Origin: Gammaproteobacteria bacterium
Lineage (GTDB): Bacteria > Pseudomonadota > Gammaproteobacteria > Steroidobacterales > Steroidobacteraceae
NCBI GenBank assembly: GCA_947455595.1
Contig: CANGOP010000019.1
Span: 1-53,118 of the forward strand
Direction of reading: 5' to 3'
DNA: 53,118 nt
The translations under genes and the position numbers were made by a program. Positions 47,251 through 53,118 of this stretch are shown here, in pieces (within the stretch, counting starts at the first letter, position 1; each line of letters opens with the position of its first letter). Below the pieces are notes generated by a model. The model was not told the DNA's origin and did not search any database. It worked only from the letters and a program-made list of their open reading frames with translations.

Positions 47251-48039
47251 TCAGTGACGTCCGGCGATCTGCTTGAGCCGCTCGCGGGCTTCCGCGGTCG
47301 CGGGCGCATCCGGATAGGATTTCACCAGTCGGGCAAGCGCCTCACGCGCCTCCCGGTAGCGCTTCAGTTCCTGATACGAATACCCCACCTTCAACAGCGC
47401 ATCGGGAACTTTGCGCGAATCGGCGTGCTCTTTCAGCAGCTTCTGAAACGCACCCAGCGCGTCTTGAAAGCGACGCTCCACATAGTACGCTTCACCCAGC
47501 CAGTATTGCGCGTTGTCCGCCAACGAGCTCTGCGGATACGCCACCAGAAAATCCTGGAACGACTTCTCGGCCACAGCGTACTCGCGGGCTTTGAGATGTT
47601 CGAGCGCTGCCTGGTACACGTCCTTGTCCGTCATCGCCGCCACCGGCGCGGCGACCGGCGCCACGGAGGCCGCCGCCACTGGCGCGGCCGCGGCTTGCGC
47701 GGCGGATGCGCTCTGCAAATCCCGAACCTTGGCCTCAAGACCACTCAAGCGATCCGAGAGATCGCGATAGAGGTCGCGCTCGCGACGCTCGCCTGCAGCG
47801 AGCGTGTGCTGTAACTCCTCGACTTGGCCTTTGAGGGCCCGTTGTTCCGCCTGCAGCGACTCGATCTGTCGCTGCACCTCGAGGAACGCACCGTTCTGGC
47901 GCTCAATCACATCGACGCGCGACTCCACCGCCGTAGCCTTGAGAAAGGCCGGGTCTAACTCGGGGTGGGGAGTTTCACAACCCGCCAGACCCAAGGATGC
48001 CGCCACTGCGGCCGCTGCGGTGAAGTCGCGTAAACGCAT
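47251..48039 (-). CDS. cpoB: Tol-Pal associated TPR protein CpoB (YbgF)
   Basis: Periplasmic coordinator of PBP1B and Tol-Pal during constriction. The 262 residues have an N-terminal signal, a coiled coil at about 38-112 (QRQIESLQAEQRALKGQVEELQHTL) for trimerisation, an Ala/Pro/Val linker, and C-terminal TPRs at about 138-258 (YQAALEHLKAREYAVAEKSFQDFL; AQYWLGEAYYVERRFQDALGAFQKLL; ALLKVGYSYQELKRYREAREALARLV). The signal ends in LAGC, a lipobox, so this copy may be a lipoprotein, whereas E. coli CpoB is soluble. It starts one base after the pal stop. Confidence 0.94.
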   Translation of the reverse strand: MRLRDFTAAAAVAASLGLAGCETPHPELDPAFLKATAVESRVDVIERQNGAFLEVQRQIESLQAEQRALKGQVEELQHTLAAGERRERDLYRDLSDRLSGLEAKVRDLQSASAAQAAAAPVAAASVAPVAAPVAAMTDKDVYQAALEHLKAREYAVAEKSFQDFLVAYPQSSLADNAQYWLGEAYYVERRFQDALGAFQKLLKEHADSRKVPDALLKVGYSYQELKRYREAREALARLVKSYPDAPATAEARERLKQIAGRH

Positions 48040-48040
48040 A

Positions 48041-48601
48041 TCAGCGCGCGGTGACGACGAGGTCCACTCGGCGGTTCTGCGCCCAAGCTGACTCGTCGTG
48101 ACCGTCCGACACCGGACGCTCCTCGCCGTAGCTCACGGTGGCGAGCTGACTGTCATTCGCACCGAGCAGCATCAGCGCCTTCTTCACGGCTTGCGCACGA
48201 CGCTCGCCGAGCGCGATGTTGTACTCGGCTGAGCCACGCTCGTCGGTGTTGCCCTCAAGACGCAACTGCAGATGCCGATTGCCCGCCAACTGCTTCGCTT
48301 CCGAGGCGATGATCGGTTGGTATTCCGCCTTGATCTCCGAGCTGTCGTACTCGAAGCGGATGGTCGCACCGAGTTCACCTTCACCCGACGGCATCGCGCC
48401 GCGCGTATCCGACAACGGCCGAACCGCATTGCTGTCCGCACCCGTACCACGACCGGTGTTCGCACCACTGTCGGACGTCTGCGTCACGGCCGAAGAACCG
48501 GTATCGCCCGCCTTTACGGTTGGCTTCTTCGGGCAGCCGGCCAGCGTGAAGCTGACCGCGATCAGAGCGGCGAGAGTGAACAACGGGTTCAAGCGGTTCA
48601 T
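48041..48601 (-). CDS. pal: peptidoglycan-associated lipoprotein Pal
   Basis: Outer-membrane lipoprotein that binds peptidoglycan and completes the Tol-Pal link. The 186 residues have a lipobox (VSFTLAGC), a Gly/Ser/Thr-rich linker and an OmpA-like domain with IRFEYDSSEIKAEY, LEGNTDERGSAEYNIALGERRAQAV and SYGEERPVSDGHDESAWAQNRRVDL; the peptidoglycan-binding Asp and Arg (TDERGS, NRRVDL) are present. ATG 48601 was preferred to a GTG at 48613; GGAG lies about 11 bases upstream. It is separated from tolB by 85 bases. Confidence 0.96.
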   Translation of the reverse strand: MNRLNPLFTLAALIAVSFTLAGCPKKPTVKAGDTGSSAVTQTSDSGANTGRGTGADSNAVRPLSDTRGAMPSGEGELGATIRFEYDSSEIKAEYQPIIASEAKQLAGNRHLQLRLEGNTDERGSAEYNIALGERRAQAVKKALMLLGANDSQLATVSYGEERPVSDGHDESAWAQNRRVDLVVTAR

Positions 48602-48686
48602 GCGGGTAAACACTCCAGTCAGGTGATAGCCGGTTGTCCGGCCTACAGAAAGCTTATTTTGCCACAGGGTGATGCTCGAGACACGG

Positions 48687-49982
48687 TCACAGGCGCGGCG
48701 ACCACGCCGGATCGCGGATGTCGCCCGACGGCGCCATGATCCGGGTCACCACGCCACTGTCGATTGCCACGGACGCCAGCACGCCCCGGCCCTTCTCCCG
48801 AGCCGAGTAGATCACCGTCTGCCCATTGGGCGCGAAGGCCGGGCTCTCGTCGAGACGACCCGTTGTGAGGATGACCGACTGCCCCGTCGCCACGTCCACC
48901 CGGGCAATCCGATAGGCACCCTGATCCTGGGTCACGACCGCGAGGGTTTTACCGTCTGGTGAAATGCGCGGCCGAGCGTTGTACGAGCCTTCGAAGGTGA
49001 GCCGCTTGGGCCGCTCGCCAGCGGCGAGGCGAATCTGATAAATCTGCGGGCGACCCGCTCGGTCAGACGTGAAGTAGAGCGACTGACCATCCATGCTGAA
49101 ACAAGGCTCCGTGTCGATCGCGGGGTCATCCGTCACCCGCAGCGGCGGACCATCGCCGTTGAGATCTTTGACGAACACGTCGACGTTGCCATCCGGCTGC
49201 GACAGCGCCAGTGCCAATCGATGCCCATCCGGCGACCAGGCCGGCGCGCCATTGATGCCAGCTCGGCCCGAGACGCGCTCCCGTACACCCGTCTGGATGG
49301 ACTGCACGAAAACCGACGAGACCCGCCCCTCAAAGGAGACGTACGCGAGCTTCGTCCCATCCGGCGACCAGACCGGCGACATGATCGGTTCTTTCGAGTC
49401 GACAATCGTGACGGGATTCTCGCCATCGGAGTCGGCCACGACGAGGCGCCACCGCCGCGCGGCAACAGGACCCTCCACGGCCACATACGCAATGCGCGTC
49501 GCGAACGCACCTGGCACGCCGATGATCTTCTCGTAAATGAGATCCGCAATGCGGTGAGCAGCCAAGCGCAAGCCCGTGCCGGTCGAATTCATGGCCACGC
49601 CGAGGACGCGTTCACCCGTCAGCACGTTGTGCAATTCGACTTCCACCACAAAACCCGCACCGTCCGGCCGCACCCGACCGATGGTCAAGTAATCGGTCTT
49701 GACGAGCTTCCACTGCAAGAAGTCCACCTGGGTCGCCTGATTCGGCCGTTGCGGCATCGAGGCGCGCGGCAGTGGACTCAACCGCCCACTGCGCGCGAGA
49801 TCGGCATCAACGACTTGCGCCACATCCACGGGCAGTCCGTCACCCGCAAATGGCACCACAGCAATCGGAATGGGACTGGTATTTCCCTTGGTGATATCCA
49901 CCGTGAGCTGGGCATGGGCGCTGAACGCACTGCCGAGCAAGAGCCACAGAGCAAGCAGACGGCGTTGATGTGTTTTACTCAT
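48687..49982 (-). CDS. tolB: Tol-Pal system periplasmic protein TolB
   Basis: Periplasmic beta-propeller that binds Pal and is displaced by TolA. It has 431 residues: a signal peptide (LLALWLLLGSAFSAHAQ), an N-terminal alpha/beta domain (IPIAVVPFAGDG) and a six-bladed propeller with repeated SPDGxKLAY-like motifs (SPVWSPDGTKLAYVS, APAWSPDGHRLALAL, RPRISPDGKTLAVV, SPAFAPNGQTVIYSA, DPAWSP). ATG 49982 lies eight bases inside the end of tolA; the longer frame to 50096 is not family-like. Confidence 0.96.
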   Translation of the reverse strand: MSKTHQRRLLALWLLLGSAFSAHAQLTVDITKGNTSPIPIAVVPFAGDGLPVDVAQVVDADLARSGRLSPLPRASMPQRPNQATQVDFLQWKLVKTDYLTIGRVRPDGAGFVVEVELHNVLTGERVLGVAMNSTGTGLRLAAHRIADLIYEKIIGVPGAFATRIAYVAVEGPVAARRWRLVVADSDGENPVTIVDSKEPIMSPVWSPDGTKLAYVSFEGRVSSVFVQSIQTGVRERVSGRAGINGAPAWSPDGHRLALALSQPDGNVDVFVKDLNGDGPPLRVTDDPAIDTEPCFSMDGQSLYFTSDRAGRPQIYQIRLAAGERPKRLTFEGSYNARPRISPDGKTLAVVTQDQGAYRIARVDVATGQSVILTTGRLDESPAFAPNGQTVIYSAREKGRGVLASVAIDSGVVTRIMAPSGDIRDPAWSPRL

Positions 49983-50832
49983 CGGGACTGAACACCAGGT
50001 GTAGTGTGCGCTGAAAAAGATCGGCATTTTTCGGGACGGGCAACGGCGATGCGCGCAGTGCAGCATCGCGAATGGATGCGCGCACGGCCTCATCACCGTT
50101 ACAGGGATTGATCACCCGCGCCTGCAACACCGTACCCGTCGGAGCTTGGTCGACTTCGAGGGTGCATTGTACGCCCTTGCGGGCCGACGCCGGTCGGCTC
50201 CACGCGCGCTCGACGCGCGCCTTCACCTCGGCCAGATACTGACTGGTCTCACCGGCCATCTGCTGTTGACGCAGGGCATCCGCCTTTTGCTTGGCGGCGG
50301 CGTCGGCGCGCGCCTGCATTTCGGCACGCGCCCGGGCCGCTTCCTGCTGCTGCTTGACTTGCGCCGCCTGCAGCGCCTTTTCATTCTCACGCAGTTCCCG
50401 GTCGAGCGCTGATTCCGCCGCTTGGGAGAGCGTGCGCTCCTTGGGCTTCGCTTCGGCCTTCTTGTTGGGCTTAGGCTCCGGCTTCGGCTGCACCTTCTCG
50501 GTCACGCCGGGCGGCGTCTTGGATGGCTTTGGCTCGACCTTCGGGACGGGTTCTGGCTTGACCGCCTTCGGCGCCGGCTTGGGCGGCACGGGTTTCGCGA
50601 CGGGTGTGGGCTGAGGCTCTGCCGCCGGCGGTTCGGGCGGCGTCGGCGACACGTATTGTCGGGACGCCGGCGTTACGAGGGTCGCCTCAATGACGACCGG
50701 CGTCACCACACGGGTCGACGGCGTATAGGCGGCTATCGCGAGCGCCACGGCCACGAGCAACCCGTGCAGCAGGCATGAGCCGATGAGGGAACCACCATGC
50801 TCGCGCAGAAAGTGCGGCTGCGTCGCCGTCAC
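49975..50832 (-). CDS. tolA: Tol-Pal system inner-membrane protein TolA
   Basis: Links the TolQR motor to the outer membrane. The 285 residues show an N-terminal transmembrane helix (SLIGSCLLHGLLVAVALAIAA), a Pro/Lys-rich stretch at about 60-130 (repeated KPxP), a shorter Ala/Gln/Lys helical domain at about 135-195, and a C-terminal globular domain (YLAEVKARVERAWSRP ... CTLEVDQAPTGTVLQARV). The Ala/Lys helix is much shorter than in E. coli TolA (421 residues). The start is GTG in a GTGA overlap with tolR. Confidence 0.95.
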   Translation of the reverse strand: MTATQPHFLREHGGSLIGSCLLHGLLVAVALAIAAYTPSTRVVTPVVIEATLVTPASRQYVSPTPPEPPAAEPQPTPVAKPVPPKPAPKAVKPEPVPKVEPKPSKTPPGVTEKVQPKPEPKPNKKAEAKPKERTLSQAAESALDRELRENEKALQAAQVKQQQEAARARAEMQARADAAAKQKADALRQQQMAGETSQYLAEVKARVERAWSRPASARKGVQCTLEVDQAPTGTVLQARVINPCNGDEAVRASIRDAALRASPLPVPKNADLFQRTLHLVFSPDE

Positions 50833-51269
50833 GGCACCTTCTCGGGCGGCAGCGGATCGGTGAGAAACCCGATCTTGGTGGCGCCGACCTGCTGCATCAG
50901 CACCATCGTCTTCATCACGTCGCCGTACGGAATCGCCGCATCGGCCTTGAGCAGGACCTGCGTCTGCGGATCACGATCCAGAACGAGCTTCACGCGCTGC
51001 GCGAGCCCCTTCTCATCAACCGGTGCACTTTTGTCATCGCCGATGTTGATGTAGCGGCGCCCGGCGCGGTCAATGCTGATCACCAGCGGATCCTTTTGGT
51101 CCGGGATCGGTCGGGCACCGGCCTTGGGCAGGTCCACCTTGACGCCCTGCGTAAGCAACGGCGCCGTCACCATGAAGATGACCAAGAGCACTAGCATCAC
51201 ATCGATATACGGGACCACGTTGATCTCACCGACCAAGCGTCTGCGTCCCCGTCCGCCAACCGATGGCAT
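50829..51269 (-). CDS. tolR: Tol-Pal system protein TolR
   Basis: ExbD/TolR family protein of 146 residues. One transmembrane helix (VMLVLLVIFMVTAPLL) carries the conserved proton-path Asp just before it (VVPYIDVML). The periplasmic domain has VLLKADAAIPYGDVMKTMVLMQQVGATKIGFLTD. It works with TolQ as the proton-driven motor. It starts three bases after tolQ; its TGA overlaps the tolA GTG. Confidence 0.96.
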   Translation of the reverse strand: MPSVGGRGRRRLVGEINVVPYIDVMLVLLVIFMVTAPLLTQGVKVDLPKAGARPIPDQKDPLVISIDRAGRRYINIGDDKSAPVDEKGLAQRVKLVLDRDPQTQVLLKADAAIPYGDVMKTMVLMQQVGATKIGFLTDPLPPEKVP

Positions 51270-51272
51270 CGG

Positions 51273-51965
51273 TTAGACCTTCGGTGCTGCAGCATGGCGC
51301 TGCAGGATCGTGGAGAACTCCTCGACGAAGGTGTCCAGTCGGATCTCCAAACGACCGACCTGATCCGAGAAGCGGTTGTAGGCCACGACCGCCGGAATGG
51401 CCGCAAAGAGACCGATGGCGGTGGCAATCAGCGCTTCGGCAATAGCCGGCGCGACAGCCTGCAGCGTCGCCTGCTGGACATTACCGAGGCCAATAAAGGC
51501 ATGCATGATGCCCCAGACCGTGCCGAACAGACCCACATAGGGGCTAATCGAACCGACAGTTGCGAGCATCTCGAGATTCGCCTCGAGGCGATCCATCTCT
51601 CGCAATCGCGCCGCCTTCATCGAACGTCCTGCGCCCTCCATCAACTGCGCGGCATCAATACCGACTTGCTTACGCAGCCGTGAGAATTCGCGAAAGCCGG
51701 CTTCAAAAACGCTTTCCATACCCACCGTCGGGTCTTTGCGCGCCTCGAGGGTGCGAAACAGGGCGCCCAAATCAGCGCTCGCCCAGAAACTGGTTTCGAA
51801 GGCTTCCGACTGACGGCGTGTGCCCACAATCATGCTGCGCTTCTTGAGAATGATGGCCCAAGAGCCGATGGAGGCGGCGAGCAGGATCGCCATCACGAGC
51901 TTCACGACAAGGCTCGCGTTCAGGATCATCGAGACAATGGAAAATTCAGTCACAGTTGCGTTCAT
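51273..51965 (-). CDS. tolQ: Tol-Pal system protein TolQ
   Basis: MotA/TolQ/ExbB-family inner-membrane protein of 230 residues with three transmembrane helices (LVVKLVMAILLAASIGSWAII; GSISPYVGLFGTVWGIMHAFIGL; APAIAEALIATAIGLFAAIPAVVAY). The family strings LFGTVWGIM and APAIAEALIATAIGLFAAIPAV are intact. Its ATG overlaps the ybgC stop (ATGA). Confidence 0.97.
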   Translation of the reverse strand: MNATVTEFSIVSMILNASLVVKLVMAILLAASIGSWAIILKKRSMIVGTRRQSEAFETSFWASADLGALFRTLEARKDPTVGMESVFEAGFREFSRLRKQVGIDAAQLMEGAGRSMKAARLREMDRLEANLEMLATVGSISPYVGLFGTVWGIMHAFIGLGNVQQATLQAVAPAIAEALIATAIGLFAAIPAVVAYNRFSDQVGRLEIRLDTFVEEFSTILQRHAAAPKV

Positions 51966-52360
51966 TGGCCTAGTTGCTGCAGTAGTGCCGGCGTGAGCCG
52001 CCGGGGTTTCAAGGTATCCGCATCGATCGCCGCGGCGCGCACCGTCGCTTCTGCCAGCACTTGCTCACCACGCAGCACTTGCTGGCGAAAGAGAAAGCTG
52101 ACACCGCGCATCTCTGTGAGCTCTGCGGTCACCTCCAACGCGTCGTCAAACACCGCCGCGCGCTTCCACGCGATCTGCATGTCGACCACGGTAAATTGAA
52201 TTCGTTCCCGCTCGCGGAGCGCCGCTTGATCAATACCGATCGTCCGCAGCCACTCGGTACGGGCCCGTTCCATAAAGCGCACGTAAGAGGCGTGATAGAC
52301 GATGCCGCCCGCATCGGTATCTTCCCAATACACCCGCACGGGAATGCTCACGCGAGTCAT
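51962..52360 (-). CDS. ybgC: acyl-CoA thioesterase YbgC
   Basis: Hot-dog-fold thioesterase of 132 residues that is the usual first gene of the tol-pal operon; it acts on acyl-CoA or acyl-ACP at the inner membrane. The active-site loop [29 protein letters not shown], with its Asp and Tyr-His, is intact. Its ATG overlaps the ruvB stop (ATGA) and its stop overlaps the tolQ ATG, tying DNA repair and envelope genes into one transcript. Confidence 0.96.
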   Translation of the reverse strand: MTRVSIPVRVYWEDTDAGGIVYHASYVRFMERARTEWLRTIGIDQAALRERERIQFTVVDMQIAWKRAAVFDDALEVTAELTEMRGVSFLFRQQVLRGEQVLAEATVRAAAIDADTLKPRRLTPALLQQLGQ

Positions 52361-53118
52361 GCCTCGCCCTCCGGAAAGAGACCCAAGGAGGCGGACAAGG
52401 CATTCGGCGCTATGAGCCCGAAATGCGCGTAAGCGCTCGGTGTGGCAATACGACCCCGTGCGGTGCGCATCAGGTAGCCCTGTTGGATGAGATAAGGCTC
52501 CAACACATCCTCGATCGTGCCGCGCTCTTCGCCGATCGCCGCAGCGAGGCTATCGACCCCCACCGGGCCACCCGCAAATTTCTCAATCAGGGTCAACAGC
52601 AAACGTCGATCCATCACGTCAAATCCCAGCCGATCGACGTCGAGCAGATCAAGGGCCTCGGCTGCGACCGGGCCGGTGATGATCCCATTGGCACGCACCT
52701 CAGCGAAGTCACGCACGCGGCGCAACAGCCGATTGGCAATACGCGGTGTGCCCCGCGACCGCTCGGCAATTTGCCGCGCACCGGATTCCTCCACCGCGAG
52801 CCCCAGTAACCGACCCGAGCGGGAGACGATGCTCACCAGATCCGTCACCGAGTAAAACTCCAAGCGCTGGACGATGCCAAAGCGGTCACGCAGCGGAGAG
52901 GTCAGGAGACCGGCACGGGTCGTCGCGCCCACGAGGGTGAACTGCGGCAGGTCGATCTTGATCGAGCGCGCTGCGGGACCCTCGCCGATCATGATGTCGA
53001 GTTGGAAATCCTCGAGCGCCGGGTAGAGGATTTCCTCCACCACTGGACTCAGGCGATGAATTTCATCGACAAACAGCACGTCGCGTGGCTGCAGGTTGGT
53101 GAGCAAGGCGGCCAGATC
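52357..53118 (-). CDS. ruvB: Holliday junction branch migration helicase RuvB (5' part outside window)
   Basis: AAA+ motor that drives branch migration with RuvA. The window ends inside the gene; the visible 253 residues start at [23 protein letters not shown], which contains the Walker B DEIH. They continue with [50 protein letters not shown] (sensor 1 and arginine-finger region) and the C-terminal winged helix ([29 protein letters not shown]). Walker A is lost beyond the edge. It overlaps ybgC by four bases. Confidence 0.97.
   Translation of the reverse strand, partial: DLAALLTNLQPRDVLFVDEIHRLSPVVEEILYPALEDFQLDIMIGEGPAARSIKIDLPQFTLVGATTRAGLLTSPLRDRFGIVQRLEFYSVTDLVSIVSRSGRLLGLAVEESGARQIAERSRGTPRIANRLLRRVRDFAEVRANGIITGPVAAEALDLLDVDRLGFDVMDRRLLLTLIEKFAGGPVGVDSLAAAIGEERGTIEDVLEPYLIQQGYLMRTARGRIATPSAYAHFGLIAPNALSASLGLFPEGEA

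Overview
This is about 53 kb of high-GC (roughly 60-65% by eye) bacterial chromosome, densely packed with genes. The gene content is gammaproteobacterial: uvrC-pgsA followed by tRNA-Gly and tRNA-Cys, ruvB-ybgC-tolQRAB-pal-cpoB, an E. coli-type purB, acnA, a fused thrA with thrB and thrC, fadH, ygiQ, msrPQ and hrpA. The class II (plant-type) DAHP synthase, the thrA-thrB-thrC order, the UrcA protein, the tricorn-like peptidase and the GH17-like enzyme suggest a xanthomonad/Nevskia/Steroidobacter-type lineage. That placement is inference; no rRNA lies in the window. I see no phage, transposase, plasmid or CRISPR signature.

Layout. 0.1-5.0 kb: an exported amidase and a tricorn-like peptidase. 5.2-8.1 kb (minus): uvrC-pgsA, then a promoter and tRNA-Gly/Cys/Gly. 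8.1-15.3 kb: rluE (plus) facing the minus-strand run nudL-mazG-hrpA-DAHP synthase. 15.4-24.7 kb (plus): purB, a PLD-like protein, mnmA, acnA, a HAD phosphatase, a Fur-controlled cupredoxin/outer-membrane pair, and msrPQ. 24.6-28.2 kb (minus): fadH-ygjP-kynA. 28.4-31.3 kb: UrcA protein, tatD, M20 peptidase. 31.3-39.1 kb (minus): ygiQ with a 58-residue membrane peptide, then thrA-thrB-thrC with a NERD-domain membrane protein coupled to thrC. 39.2-44.3 kb: a secreted-protein island. 44.4-45.8 kb: GNAT protein, a probably frameshifted VOC gene and tRNA-Lys. 45.9-53.1 kb (minus): ruvB (cut by the window edge)-ybgC-tolQ-tolR-tolA-tolB-pal-cpoB-queE-queC.

The least ordinary part is the island at 39.2-44.3 kb. 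A GH17-like glucanase carrying three Ig-like repeats is divergent from a secreted protein with two Ig-like repeats, followed by a third secreted protein whose C-terminal half resembles that of the second. Two identical LacI-type operators (TGAAAGCGGTTTCA) lie at their promoters and a third, degenerate copy lies nearby. I read this as a candidate sugar-induced extracellular glucan module with no regulator in the window. A second recurring signal is a -10 hexamer placed 6-7 bases before start codons that lack a Shine-Dalgarno sequence (mnmA, rluE, tatD, fadH, perhaps uvrC), suggesting leaderless mRNAs.

Many minus-strand operons are translationally coupled through ATGA or GTGA overlaps. These overlaps were used to choose several starts.
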